64,000 nt of DNA from Arthrobotrys musiformis (GCA_036971715.1 JAVHJL010000007.1:1054001-1118000); one strand, 5' to 3'. Positions 1 to 12,636 are shown, counted from the stretch's first letter. Notes: generated from the sequence alone by a model not told the origin. Program-made: numbers and translations.

Positions 1-238
1 AAATATATAACATCGATATCTCGCTAGGGAACCATCTATCGATCACTCAAACATCACTGGTACCCGTTATAATTTACCCTATACCTATCTATATACACAA
101 ACCCACCGCGATAACACACCATCCTCACATCCCTCAATTTTTAATCAGCCTCTTTGAAAGAGTCTAGAATTGCAACCCTCCCAGGAAAAGCTAGCATCAT
201 AACCTCTATTCAAAACCTCGTCAACATTCCACCTCACC

Positions 239-472
239 ATGTCCCAACTCTACGAAAGAGAAACCGCTCCAGCATACGTATCCACCCAGCCGATGTCGAA
301 TTCTCCGCCCTCGCAAGGACAACAAGCCACCTCGGAAATCCACCCATCTGGAAACCAAGATGACGTGAGCGGGCAGAAAACGGGCTTTTGTGCGTTTTGC
401 TGCGGAGTCTTTTTGATGGACTGCTTTGTGGCTCTCGGGGCGTGCTGCTCTAATTGCAATTGCAATTGTTGA
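239..472 (+). CDS. Small Cys-rich C-terminal (CYSTM-like) protein, 77 aa
   Basis: A single-exon ORF starts at ATG 239 and ends in TGA at 470-472. The first ~50 residues are polar and rich in Pro, Ser and Gln. The last ~27 residues are hydrophobic and very Cys-rich (FCAFCCGVFLMDC, then GACC and NCNCNC), about nine cysteines in all. This layout, a disordered N-terminus plus one short Cys-rich membrane-like segment at the extreme C-terminus, resembles CYSTM-type stress-tolerance proteins of eukaryotes. The assignment is by layout only, because the exact CYSTM consensus is not perfectly matched. The terminal Asn-Cys alternation comes from a short TGCAAT repeat. A spurious small gene cannot be excluded, but the clean start and biased composition support it. 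Confidence 0.55.
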   Translation: MSQLYERETAPAYVSTQPMSNSPPSQGQQATSEIHPSGNQDDVSGQKTGFCAFCCGVFLMDCFVALGACCSNCNCNC

Positions 473-1003
473 GTTAGTATACCCTGGATTAAATTTGTCT
501 CGGGTCAGTATTGAAAGGTGTTTTTTCAAAACCGGAATTTTGCTAACGACGTCGATTATATTAGTCTACGCATCCTATAGAGATTAAAAATCAATGAGAG
601 ACTCTTGTCAGGTTGGGAAAACGTGGTTAATACCCTAGAGCTCATGATAGTATTTAGTGGTTCTAGTATTTTCATCGCGAAGAAGAAGGAGATATATACC
701 CCAGCGTCGATATTTTAAATGACATATGCTATACCGGCTGGCCGGATTTAATGAATAAGTTGGTAGGAATATAAAACAATAACAATATATATTATTTTTA
801 TCATTATACTATACAGAGTGATACAGGATATCTATATCTTAAACAAGCGGTGTAGAGTGTATAATAAATTCAACAAAGGTAAGCCCATAATCGAGCTTTA
901 GGAATAAAATTGTATGGCGACAACAGTATAGTAGCCTCGAAATATCCTAACCGACTCAACAGGCAGCCTAGTGCGCTTTCGCATGTTTGAGCTCGCTCAC
1001 CAC
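473..1003. other. Intergenic, no gene seen
   Basis: AT-rich sequence between the small Cys-rich gene and the 3' end of the FAD monooxygenase. It presumably holds both 3' untranslated regions, since the genes converge. No RNA gene or repeat was recognised. Confidence 0.5.
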
Positions 1004-2254
1004 CTAGTCCTCGAAAGCAGCATACTCTGGTAAAGGAAAATCCTCATCAACACTCGCATCGGAAACCATCTTCGCAAGTCTATTCGCCAACCACGGCGTC
1101 CTAACTATCCCCGAAAGCGCCGAAGCAACTGTACTAAGTAAAAACCTATGCGCCGCACTATCCGGATGCAAAATCCACGGAAGATACGACGGAATATACT
1201 GCGTCTTCTCCACAAACGGTCGATATATGGTCTCGTAGCTATCGAATGCTTTCGACGGATGTTCGCCGTCTTTCAATTTACTAAGCTCGCCGGCTAGAAC
1301 ATACGCCCCGTTCATGGCTAGCGGTGTACCCATCCCAGTGAATGGCGTTGGTGCGTAAGCCGTATCCCCTAGGCAGATAATACGACCCGTGGACCATTTA
1401 CTCATCTTTATCTGTTGCATCGCTTGGAAATAAAAGTCTGGTGCCGTAGCTATCGAATCTAGAAGCCTCTGCGACTGCCATCCCGCATTTGTGAACTCCT
1501 TCCGTAGTAGGGCTTCCTGTGTCCTTCTGTCGCCTCTGGCCGCGGTGAACCATTCCTGCCTATGGGTTTCGTTAAGAGGCATGCGGGTGATCGTCACTCT
1601 GATCGTGCCGTGCGGATCTGGTCTTAGACTAACGACTCTACGTCCAAGCGCCGCGTAAATATTCCACCAGTCGTTGTCGCTCGCTATCCGGGGTATGGTC
1701 CAGTATGCCGCGAACGTGTCTTTATCCACAACCTTGACACTTTCCGGAGGGAAACACTTTTCCCGAAGTTTCGACCATTGTCCATCCGACAAGACTAAAA
1801 GATCGTATGTTTCGACCTTCCCATTGCTCAATTCAACTTTAACAGCTTCATTATCATTCGAAATAACCTCCTTCACCGTCGTTCCGAAAAGGTAATCAAC
1901 ATTCGGATGATCCTTCGTCGCATTGTAAAACACCGCAGCCAGATCACCCCGCAAGATCTCGAACTCAGATGTGAAAGTCTTAAGCGTCCCCTTCTGAGCG
2001 GGGAACGGCGCAAAGGGCCGTCCCTTGGAATCTATGAACTGCGCGCCCTTTTCCGTGGTGTGGAATCTTAAGATTTCGTCCACTAATCCCATTTTCTTGA
2101 CCACCTTTCTGGCGCTACCCTGGATATCAACGCTTTGGCCGTGGGGGAGGAGGGCGTGCGCTTTTTCAACGGTGGTGATCCGGGCGCCGGCTTTTGCGAG
2201 GAACCAGGCGAGGGAGGGGCCTGCTATCCCCGCGCCGCTGATTAGAACGCGCAT
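1004..2254 (-). CDS. FAD-dependent monooxygenase (PHBH/UbiH-type), 416 aa
   Basis: Predicted class A flavoprotein monooxygenase, which uses NAD(P)H and O2 to hydroxylate or epoxidise small, often aromatic, molecules. The N-terminus is a Rossmann fold (MRVLISGAGIAGPSLAW, GxGxxG). A mid-protein DG motif (VLSDGQWSKLRE) and a C-terminal GD motif (CLGDTAYAPTPFTGMG) complete the three hallmarks of the family. The start is ATG 2254; upstream in-frame codons include only a TTG. One exon, no visible transmembrane tail, and about 416 residues is normal for the family. The substrate cannot be read from sequence. It lies on the same strand as the ferric reductase about 0.9 kb away, with no other biosynthetic gene beside it, so membership in a secondary-metabolite cluster is not supported. 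Confidence 0.88.
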   Translation of the reverse strand: MRVLISGAGIAGPSLAWFLAKAGARITTVEKAHALLPHGQSVDIQGSARKVVKKMGLVDEILRFHTTEKGAQFIDSKGRPFAPFPAQKGTLKTFTSEFEILRGDLAAVFYNATKDHPNVDYLFGTTVKEVISNDNEAVKVELSNGKVETYDLLVLSDGQWSKLREKCFPPESVKVVDKDTFAAYWTIPRIASDNDWWNIYAALGRRVVSLRPDPHGTIRVTITRMPLNETHRQEWFTAARGDRRTQEALLRKEFTNAGWQSQRLLDSIATAPDFYFQAMQQIKMSKWSTGRIICLGDTAYAPTPFTGMGTPLAMNGAYVLAGELSKLKDGEHPSKAFDSYETIYRPFVEKTQYIPSYLPWILHPDSAAHRFLLSTVASALSGIVRTPWLANRLAKMVSDASVDEDFPLPEYAAFED

Positions 2255-3174
2255 TGAATTGAGGGTCAAAAGGCGGGTGGGATTTATAAAGGTTTTTTAA
2301 GAAAGATAAGGGAGGTGAGCTTATGAGCAAGCCGCTTCACGAAAACCCCGAGACATGACCGGGTTGATCTTCGTATTTATATCCATCCTACTAAATGGAA
2401 GCGCTCCGCTATCTTTTCACTTCTCCTATGCGGCATCGTGTGCAGCCTCGGGAATAGATATACTCCGCAGGGCTAACTCCAATCCGCAAAATTATTGGCG
2501 TCATGCCTCAGAAACTTGGGGCACCGATGTGCATACTGTACGACGTCTCGGCGCGCCGGCGTGTGACGAAGTCGGGATGCGAAAGTTGTCTCATACTCAG
2601 TCCACCCTGGGTTGTACCATACGAGACAATGAGTACCACCTGCCGCGAAAATATTAAGGTTATTATTTCCGAAGCTATAAATATCTGATAAGAGACCTAA
2701 AAGTCGGATGATATCCTTCGGCACTTAAAGCCCTAACTAACCGGGGTAATTTTTCTAGAAGGCCGGCCGGATGGGAGCCGCGGCACCCGTTCGTATTTAA
2801 CATTGTTGCATTTTGGGGAGCGTCGAGGCGCTTTGCGTTGGGTCTTATTCGGGGCCGGCCAGGCTGTCGCAGGTGGATATATTGTTCTTATTTAAACCTC
2901 TTCATTGGTCTGGTAAGGCTATGCATGAAGTTATAGTTGTATAGCCGGTTCCGGGGGGGGGCAATATTCTGAGCGATATAAACCTACGTAGATGACTTGA
3001 GATAAACATTGATCACTGGCTATATAATAGCTTGGATATATATCGATATTTTGCAAAACGTTTAAAACCGACTCTCGATACTGATATATATATACTTAGG
3101 TATACGAGCATGAGAACTACGAATACAAGCGCATATATAACATAACCTCAGAACGCTATAGAAATGAAAATAAA
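2255..3174. other. Intergenic, promoter side of the monooxygenase
   Basis: About 0.9 kb between two minus-strand genes. It contains the likely promoter of the monooxygenase, the 3' region of the ferric reductase and a short G homopolymer near 2955. Small ORFs here show no recognisable protein features. Confidence 0.4.
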
Positions 3175-5338
3175 CTACCAAGAGTAAGCTTCAACCTCCA
3201 GCTCAAACTCCGTCGTACCAAGCTTAGCTGCCTTGATAACCGCAGCCCTGGCATCATCGCATAACCCACCCGGCCCGGATACAACAACCCCAACCCTCTT
3301 CCACCCAGCCTCGACTTCTTGAGCAATAAGCTGCTCAATTTGCAATCTACTCCCAACTTGCACAGCCTTATCCGTAGTCGCGCTGAGTATCGGCTCTAAA
3401 TCATTCACCAAACAAACCGCTGACTCCCTGACGCTCCATGCCAATTTGACATTCCAGTGGTTATGTACGAACGGTAGGACGGCGGTGATACCGACACCAC
3501 CTGCGATTAATAAAATTCTGTCGCAGCGGAGGAGTTCCTTGACATTGTTATTCGAGTAGGGACCCTCTACAAAGGTAAGAAGGCTTTCGTCCGCGCGAAG
3601 GTATTTGGTAGCACCGGTCGCCTTCTTGACGTACATCGTAAGACCAGGTTCAGAATGCTGTTTCTTAACAACTTCCCTAGCCCCCGCTTCAAAAGCCTTC
3701 TCATCCTTGCCTTTCTCAGAAGACGAAGATCTTGCTTCTACATCTTCCTTGCTATCGCATTTACCGGATGCCCTCGAGGTCGGGGCATCCAACATTGCGG
3801 TTTGCAGGACCGAGAAAGGATGGTTCTCCCACGGCTTGAGCGGGTGTAAAGTCGGGAGATATACGTATACGTGTTTACCTGGCTCGGCACCCCACCGAAT
3901 ACCCGGTACATCAATACGGACGTATTCATCGCTAAGTTCGGTGACCTTGGCACGTTTGGGACCCCCCGCCATTGTAATACGCACGATACGCATCAGCCGG
4001 TCGAAAACCCAAATACCGGTGCAGCAATGAATCCATGTGGTAAACCCGCCAAGGTATGCGTATAGGAAGAAAGCATGGTACCAGAACCCAACGAGCATAA
4101 TGACGCTAAACACAATATGGATAATGAGAAAGATTTCATAGGACCAAGTACGCAGGGCCAACTGACTGCCGAAGGTCAGAATGACAACCGCAACCGTTGC
4201 GACTATGCCCCACGCCCAGTATGGCAAACTGGCGTCCGCTGCGTATCTTCCTTCCATCTTGTACAGAATAACTGCCAGCACCGAGTGCAAGATTCCCTGG
4301 AAGGCGAATACTCGAGCGACCCACCGATGTAACAACAAGAAAGTTGAGTGAGACCAGTTGGTGGCCCAAAGAAGAAAGTTATTTCGTCCACCCAAAAGGA
4401 ATACCAAAGGCGCGAGGATATATCCAAAGACGCCAGTGCGGTACATTATGAATGAAAATATCTCATAGTATCGGTTCGCATACCAAGCGCTTGGTTGACG
4501 ACTCTGGTAGCCTATGCAGGTGAAAATGATATTGAGGACCACGAATACGATAACGTAGAGACTCTGACCGATAGTAGGAGCGTTTCCCAAGAGGAATGGT
4601 AGCGGGCGAACTTGGTAGGTGCCGATGGTGCTCGGCCAGACAAGGTACGGTCGGAGCTTCCTGAATAGCCCTCTGAAGGGCGGTACATATCCGAAAGCCG
4701 TTATAACGATGGGGAGTCCGAAGCCGACAACCAACATGGCAATACTATTTTGATACACCTAATTTAGTCTCCACACATTTGATGTAAAGAGGGAGGCGAG
4801 TTACATACCCGTATGTATTCTCAAGCGTAGATTCCCGTTGAAGATTCGAGAAGACATTATACTGCGCAAGCCATGACTCTTCAGGGATCATTGCAGTAGT
4901 ATTTAGATCCATATCGCTAACACTCAACTGAACCGTCGGCGCATCATTCAGCGCAAGAGCCTCCCCGTAAGACCACTTCGGCGGAATAGTAACCGCACCA
5001 GCATCCTTCTGACCCGTCGCCTGGTTCTCCCAGAATATCTCAAGCTCCGAGGTAGGAACACCGAATTGAGCGCATTTCATATGCATACACCATGCAAGAC
5101 TGCTAAGATATGGGGTGTTCTCCGCCCAGCACTCGGTGGTAGTCGTCATGGCCATCGAACCGATCATTTGGCCCATGCTCGAGCAGTCCAGCATCATGGC
5201 CATCAACGGTCGTATACAAGCCATAGCACAGAATGGATTGTACGGATTGTAGGGGTAACCATTGAGTTTGCCTTGCGCGACCACGGACCCGGCCAGCACA
5301 ATGGCCGACCAAATCCTTGAAGAGATATGGGAATGCAT
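3175..5338 (-). CDS. Ferric/cupric reductase transmembrane protein (FRE family), 699 aa, 2 exons
   Basis: Plasma-membrane metalloreductase that moves electrons from cytosolic NADPH through FAD and two hemes to extracellular Fe3+ or Cu2+. Predicted exons are 5338-4809 and 4744-3175, with a 64-nt intron (GTATGT donor, AATAG acceptor) that keeps the frame. The N-terminus has a signal peptide (to about residue 22) and a Cys-containing extracellular region of ~150 residues. The membrane block follows from ~178. Two His pairs, each 14 residues apart (H316/H330 and H386/H400), fit bis-heme ligation. The C-terminal half has the FAD motif HPFSVL (~485), the nucleotide motif AGGVGIT (~591-597) and SGPGGLCDDAR (~666). 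The end, EVEAYSW, is typical of the family. Length about 700 is normal. Such genes are usually iron-regulated; no regulator site was verified here. Confidence 0.93.
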
Positions 5339-8333
5339 TTTCAGAAGAATCCGCGGGCTGTACGTATATAGGGTGGGACCCTGAGAGTTAGGTGAGCAAC
5401 TGGCTAGGAATCCATTGATCTGGATCTGGACAAGAAGATCACTAGAATGTCAGGTGCCCTTATATAGATATCTTGGTCTAAGTACAGGAGCTCGAGGGGA
5501 ACAATTGCAAAAGTTGCTGGAGGGGGAATCGACTGGTTTCCCAAATCCCGCCACAAGTTTGTAATGTTGGCACTATCGATCAATTGCAAAATATTGGAAC
5601 AAAGCACATAGTATATATTAACAATTCGCAGGTATAACGCCACAAAAAGCAAGATCAAATCATACGACCAAACAGACAGTACCAATTACAAACTTCAATA
5701 CGATGCCACGGCGCCAGCGCTCTTGGAAATTTCAAAAAGAAAAAAAAAATATATGCATATCCCATCGAAGCGAAAATTCTCATGGTGCCACCGGCTGGCC
5801 ATAGTACAGAGTTGGAAGCCAAGAGCAATTGTCAACTGTACCGACTTCACAAATTGCAGATATTACAAACATCAACTATTTTTTTTCTCTTTCAATCGAT
5901 TCTGTTTCGAAATGCACGTTCTCCACATCTGCATATATACATGAGCATCTTTGAGCTAGTTTTCCTCACCCTATCGAGTTTAGCCCCGCCCGCCATGCGC
6001 ACGAGCTGTCATGACCCCTTGTTCTCGCCTATGGAGTTGGCAATAGCTTGTTGGGAATGAGCGCTATCTATTGGTCAAACCGTCTCGGCTAGAGCAGGGA
6101 TTGGGATTCATTCTTATCCCCATAACCCCACTAGCCACTGCGGTTTGTTTGCCGTTGGATTGGCGATACAAAGTGACTGCAAACGTTTTGAATATCCCAG
6201 GCGGGCTCGTTTCATAGTGGCCGATATCAATGTTCTATAATATTCTCCATCAAAAATCACTTTTTCAAGCGAAGGTTCGTCAAGGTATCTGCATATAACA
6301 GGCTTGGGATGGCAACAGGTATTATTACACTGGTATAATATTTGGCTACGCCATCTTTGTCCTGTGAACGCCTGTATTGTAAGTGTCTTGATCCTAAGCC
6401 CAGGCGTGCGCCGTGCGTATATTGGCGTGAAATATACCGTTTCTGCATCCTATATAGCAAGGATCAACTAACTCGTGGCGTTCACCGGAACGTCAGTACC
6501 ACGCACCAGGTTCACCACTAGCTTCGTCCCGAATTTCCCTCCCTCTAGTAAAACCCAGTAGAACAGTCCTGCACGTTCGAAGAACCTGGTTCGAGGCAAG
6601 GGCCAGTTGCCGACCTGGATACCTACGCCGTTAGCAGTACGGCAGGGGGAGCTCCGGACCCATAGCTATAACTCCATACGCATACGTATATTGATCTTTG
6701 CTTATTCGCTGCGAAGGCGCATTGACACGGGATCCGGCTAGGACTTGGCGTCGGCCTCGAGATAGTTGGGTGCTATTAGTATAATTTTTCTTGTGCAAAT
6801 TGCTCAATCCTACTCATCTTTAGCGTGGTTGGATATTGAAGATATTGCCATCATACAATGGTAGTTAGATTGACTCCGCTCCAGTAATCGAAGCTTCCAG
6901 GGCTAGATAATAACAAGGTCAATTCCAACCTGGTTACTATCTAAGATAAAGGGAAACACTTGGCTTCATACCTAATTTACACATAATATTGAATATGTTC
7001 TTTGTATACGGCTGGGAAGCACTGCACCGAGGTTGGATTCGGAATCGATATTTTTAATGCGGTCCCATGCATGGCTTTGGGCGGGCTTAAACCCGTTATG
7101 CGGCACAGGGCCTTTCTCATTCTGCTTTTTTATTTTTCTTTCCCTCGCGAATTCGAATTCGAAGCTGAATTCGGCCTGGGTTTGGCTATAGACAGAATAC
7201 AACAGCTACAACACAGCATGTTGAATTCGGGCAGTCCAGGCCGAACTGTAGCTAAGCTAGGATGTTTTATATTGCCGACATGGGAAACGTTTTCCGCTGA
7301 TCAGAGTATTATAATCAAATAGCCATTAATACATATTTAGATACATAACTACGTAAATAAGCATACATTCACGCACTAAAATGGCGAAGGCGGGAGCGAC
7401 TAGGTACTCGGATAAGTAGTTATGAATATGAATATTCGCACGATCTATTGCCAACATACATAGGTCTGGCGCGCGAGCACTGAGTACCGCGCCGATCCGT
7501 ATTGCAAATGAATATCCACCCCGTGGCGAACCTAGTAGGTATAGTATGTCTTATTTCTATCTAATCAAGTATATCGCTACACGAAATACATAATATACGT
7601 TTGCTATATCCGATCATAGATGGGTGAACGCTCGAATTAAACAGAGATCTATAGATCGTACGCGAAGCGATATTATATTCCTGTTCAAACTTTCTGATAA
7701 CATAAGAATTCCTAACTTTCCCTTAGCACCCCCCCGGGGGTCAGTGTATTTTTAATACTGCACACCGAACCAGTCGCCGACTTCTCAACGATATATCTGT
7801 ACCGTTTCCGTCTCTTTCAAATGCTTGCTTTATGAGAGCTGTGGCCTGCTTCATATTATGCCAGGTACAGAGCTGCTGAGATGGAGATCTTTGGGGTCAT
7901 CTTGCAAAGTCCCAAAATTTTCTGTATCATTCGCAATCAAACTTGGGATACCGCAAAGTTAACGTTTCAGCGGTTGTTTTCCCTTAGGAAGCAGATTTTA
8001 TAGCCGTCTTTTGACCGTACCAAACTCGCCACCACAATATGATCCCCTCCTTTCGAACGCGTGGATGTTGTAGTAGTAGTGGTCGTAGTAATAGTAGCAT
8101 TGGTGGTCAAAGACACAACGCACGCCCCCAATTGCCATCCGGCGGAGCGCGGCCCATACACATGATCCAAACCAATACTTTATTCATAAAGATTGAGCAG
8201 AATGCGCAATCATAGGCTCGTAACCTGTTAGAATGACGATGTTGTTGCATTTAGATATTGATATATCTGCTCCAAGATTAAGTTAGCGAAGCAAACAATC
8301 TTAGCGCTATTAGCTTTAAGGAACCATATTCAA
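5339..8333. other. Gene-poor AT-rich intergenic stretch
   Basis: Upstream of the ferric reductase. All ORFs are short and show no domain, signal peptide or plausible exon partner. Several overlapping ORFs around 6970-7320 are complementary frames of one AT-rich stretch. Nothing here could be supported as a gene. Confidence 0.4.
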
Positions 8334-8645
8334 CTAACTTCGGTAAAGGCGTTTCTGAATATTGAGTCGACCACGACAACAATAGATCGTCTTCGATGCG
8401 TGGCGATCAATTTCATGATACCCTTTACGTCGAATGCGGGAATTATGAAGGCGGCAACATCTCTTGTATTCTTTGAACCCCTCATCCACCAGCTCCTTCT
8501 TCAAGGCCGATTCGAAACTGATTACCAAATGTCGTATTCTATCTGGTAATTTATGACCTAATCTCCACATCGCTGTAACGGTGCTCTGGGTTACACTCCC
8601 AGGAACCACATCTCGTTTCCGATAGAGTGCCTTTCCATACCTCAT
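8334..8645 (-). other. Unassigned ORF, possibly a degraded gene fragment, 103 codons
   Basis: An ATG-started basic ORF (start MRYGKALYRKRD, later RLHNSRIRRKGYHEIDRHA) with no recognised family. Just upstream on the same strand another frame is open and acidic (DEDLEDGYGLRLG), and further upstream (8700-9180) there are Thr-rich open stretches separated by stops and frame changes. This could be the trace of a decayed multi-exon gene or chance. No splice structure could be made to join the pieces convincingly. Confidence 0.2.
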
Positions 8646-10583
8646 CTTATGATTTTTGCGGACCTAATCGCAATCCATAGCCGTCTTCGAGGTCTTCATC
8701 TACAGGTAGGTTGTTGGTTGACGCTAATCGCTCTCAAAGCCTGCACTCAAACAATTTGGTGGTGGTTCTGCATGACATGAGCTGTAGTGGTGTCTATTAC
8801 GGTTGGCGTAGTTTTTTGATCGGGCTGATCATTGTATATATATTTGCGTCCAGGTATGCATAATGGCATCGAAATTTTGTTGTCCTAGTGGAGGCGGTGG
8901 TTGTAGGGGTGTTTTCCACCATCTGGTGGTCTGGTATCACTGCCGTTGTTGTTTCTGGTCTATATATTGTCTCGTCGGTTGATATATACGTGACGGTACT
9001 TTATGTAAAAGGGTTTATGTTAACGCTCCCTGTGAAGTTGGGGCATTCTATAGCATTTTCACATACCATCTTGAAATAATATAGTCGACAGCACATAAAA
9101 AGTGACGCTAACGTGGCTAGCGACTTTGCAGCTTTTATGTGATTCATTGTCGTCGTTATTGCCATGGCCACCTTGTCCTTCAATGTCCTTCTATCTCCCG
9201 TTTTGAGAGATTGGCGGAAGAAAACGAAGATGACAAAGTAAACTTTTTCTCTACATTCGGGGAACCTGCATTTTTGTTTCCAGTCGATCCCCTATTAGGC
9301 TTATTTCAAAATTTCTGCTGCACTGATGCGCTAGGAGATCTTCCCATCTGCGTCATTTTCCTTGTGGTTTCCGTGGGGTTCTATGGTTCTGCATTGTTGG
9401 GAATATCTAGGCGCCCGTGTAGTTAGAAAGAAGTATCTAGTAGATACCTAAATATCGTAAACTTAGCTCCGTTGGATGTACTAACCACGAGCGCGTGCGA
9501 GTATCGTGCGGCATTTAATAGCCCTTTAATGGACATAGAGGTACTATATATCGAGGCGCTGGCGCGAGGAGTCTTGGAGAGCGTCGTAAAATTGATACAC
9601 CTGGTTGCCCGGTTTTCTCCTAACCCGGTGGACTGGGGAGGATATTTGACGACCCGTCAAAGCTGCGTGTATAGTAGAATTGTTTCTAGTCAAAACGATC
9701 TCGGTGGCCACTGACTGGAGGGCTTCCAAAATCGTCGTGTTTTTTTAGGAGACGTCTCTCATATTTGGCCGTCAGTGTCGATGTTAGTGGCACCCACCAT
9801 ACAGTGTCTCGAGCATTTTCTAAAGCTGCAAGTCTTCAAAACCGCCTTTAGTATCTAGACACTCAGCGTTGAAGGACCTTGCTAGCGGGGACTAGCAGGC
9901 CTAGTGTGGCAATGATAGAGGAAATGAAGGAATATTCGACTTGCGGGTGTAGATGTAGTTGTATATAGGCGAGAGCTGGGGAGGTGGTCTGAATGATGAG
10001 ATGATGGTTGTTGTAAGAAGAATCAAACGGAAGTGTGGTAGGATAATATTTATAAGCTTGCGGGCTGAGCACGCCGAAACAAAACTCTGTGATAGAACTC
10101 CATAGGCATATTAATCAAAGAATGATCCTGCAGGGAGGATTCTCGGCGCTCTCATCACCCACGCGCAAATCCGCCATATATACCTTATATATACACATAT
10201 CACATAATAATTATGACGAGGGCGCTCCTATTTCTATGACAGCCGGTGTGACGATTAGAAACAGTACGGGGCCGGTATATACCTCGGTACCTTAGGTAGG
10301 TATTCCACCATATTCGGTGTCTGAATCTTGCACTCTGATTCAAAAATTACAATAGCGGTTAAAGAGCCAAAGTCCTCAAATTAAACTTCATTATATATAC
10401 CGTGATGATTTTTCAAAATATTATAGTCCTGCTCTCATATACCATAATCTCAGCCAGCTGCGCCTCGCCAGCACTGCAGCCCCGCCAAATTCCCCTGCGC
10501 TCGTATGTACCCCAAAGTCGATATATAAATAACAAGAGCCAAAGCTGAAATCCGACCTCTTTCATATCCGTACTCAAGTCCAC
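8646..10583. other. Gene-poor stretch, no supported gene
   Basis: Contains short ORFs in several frames, including Thr-rich minus-strand stretches at 8700-9180, but none has a domain, a signal peptide with a following exon, or a coherent splice structure. Confidence 0.35.
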
Positions 10584-10942
10584 CTACGGGCAAAGACATG
10601 TGTAAACACCAGAGGGTTTAGCCGTCGCCCAAGTGCAGTCAACAGAACCGCTGTAGCAGCAAGATGGGTAATTCGGGGCGCCGGAAGGGCAGCCGTAATT
10701 CGGGTCGTAAGCGATACCTATACGAGGAAAAAGATTTTATTAGACACGGGAATGTTCTCGAGAAATATATCTAGATATATATAGGTCTAAGAAAACGGTT
10801 GATTGAACTTACAAGTTCCTCCCAGCGGTCCGGAGTTAGTGCAACAGTAGAAGGTCTTGCCAGTGGGGCATGTGAAGGCGGTGGCGCTGACGAGCGGGGT
10901 TAAGCCGACGACGGCGACGGCGATTATGCTCTTGATCTGCAT
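10584..10942 (-). CDS. Small secreted cysteine-rich protein, 87 aa, 2 exons
   Basis: This gene is only visible when spliced. Exon 1 is 10942-10813 and exon 2 is 10717-10584. The 95-nt intron has a GTAAGT donor and a TATAG acceptor and splits a Cys codon (T|GT). The product starts MQIKSIIAVAVVGLTPLVSA, a clear signal peptide with likely cleavage near residue 20-22. The mature ~66 residues contain ten cysteines in the order C, CC, C, C, CC, C, C, C, enough for five disulfides, plus several Gly, Pro and Tyr. The doublets recall hydrophobin or effector spacing, but it is shorter than hydrophobins and has two extra cysteines, so no family is assigned. Apoplastic effector or small surface protein is an inference from secretion and Cys content. 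It stands alone in the gene-poor block. Confidence 0.75.
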
Positions 10943-12636
10943 TTTGATGGCGAAGAGTAGAGTCGGAGTGGGAGAAAAATTCTCTTGAATATTTGTATTC
11001 GGAATGTATATAGATTTGATGTTTCTAGGGAGCTGTGCCGTTCAAGTAGAATCTACGGGCCTTACAGCGCCTTTTATAGTCAGGATCATCATATACGTAT
11101 GTATACCGAATACTTAGATTTACTACAACTTCTCGAGCTTGCCGGTTCGAATGCGTCTACACCCTATAATTCACGGGCCGCCGAACCGATCGTCGATACC
11201 GGTGCCGCACGAGCTCGTATTCCAAAATAAGCAACTAATTTCTTAATGTTATTCTCTAATCAAATTCAATCCATTCCCATGGATCCAATATGCATATATC
11301 TGAATACTATCGTATCAACATAGAAACAATAGGATAAATCGACACAACTCTGCACGTACGCGCGTATATGCGCACGAAGAAATTAAGATTCATTCCCCAC
11401 AAAACTGCAGATAGTGGAGCAGCACGAGGGGACCCATTCGCCCCTTCAAAGAAAACCTTGTGTTCAAGGCTAAATATATCTCGGCTTAAGCCTGAATTAC
11501 AGTTTTTGACAGGTTCGCTTCGTCGGGATCTGCGACTAGCCGAAAATTTCCACCTTTTCGAAACGGTCTTCGCCAAACCCCCAGCATTTTACCAGGCCCC
11601 CCTCCATTTCTACCAAAACCATATATGAGCCTCAGATATTACCTTTACATAACCCATTGAAAAACCACCATCGTACGAAAAATTCAACCAGGGCAGAAAG
11701 AAAGAACCCCATGTTTTTCTCGCTTACGGCCCTGTTGTTGTTTCTAGGTTAATATACCATGGGATGTAGTCATACGTTAATTTGCGTTCAAGTCCCCGGG
11801 CTTTAGCATTGTTGTGTACGTATACGACCCACTTATTTTATAACCGCGATTTTAGGCAATGGAGGGTCACTATAGTGTTATGCTGGTCATCTTAATCCGA
11901 AATCGCAACGTTGGAAAATAAACCCTATATATAATAAGTATTACAATATTGACGTTGCATTGAGAATTCGGTAAAATGCTATAGTTCTAGAAAGAAAAAA
12001 TGACTTATAGGTATATCAAAAGTTCATTAAGAGAATCACAACCGGGACAATTTCCGAAATTCCGCTGGCTTGAGATAAGATACGCGTAGAGCTAGTACAA
12101 GATCTCTAATCGAATCAGACACGCTTCTATTACCATACCTCTCTCACAATTTTATCGGCTACCCCGATACGAAATAAGAAAAAATTAAGCTATCGTTACA
12201 CTTACAAGGTATCAAATGTTGAAACCGGGTAACAGGATATATCACAAGAGCGGTACTCTCAATTTATAAATTTACCGAGGTAAGTGAACCTAGACACTTG
12301 GATTTTCCCTCAATCGCTCAGGCCACTTGGAGCTGTCTTGGATAAATATGACGTATGGTTTTCTAACCTAACCTATCTGTACATATATAAATATCTAAAA
12401 AATTTTGGCACCAGAGCAGGGGGAACCGGTCTCGTAAACTAGACACAGCACAGGTTCTCGGGTTGTGGAACCTGGTCTTGGGACTGTTATGTGCAGTTTG
12501 CGTTGTCTATGTGGTTTTATCCGAAAAGGTCCCGGCAAGACTTGGGCTTCAAGAACTTCTCGCTGCGCTTGCGGGCTATGGATATTGTATACTTTGCTCG
12601 TTATAGCTTCTTCGTGCGATCACGGCCTGAGCTTTT
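10943..12636. other. Intergenic, no gene seen
   Basis: Promoter side of the small secreted protein followed by AT-rich sequence. ORFs such as those at 11307-11628 are overlapping shadows without protein features. Confidence 0.4.

Noticed and set aside
1004..5338. Secondary-metabolite or siderophore cluster of monooxygenase and ferric reductase
   Set aside because: No synthase, transporter or cluster regulator nearby; adjacency alone is weak.
6972..7322. Two overlapping ORFs on opposite strands
   Set aside because: Mutual complements, no domain, no splice partners.
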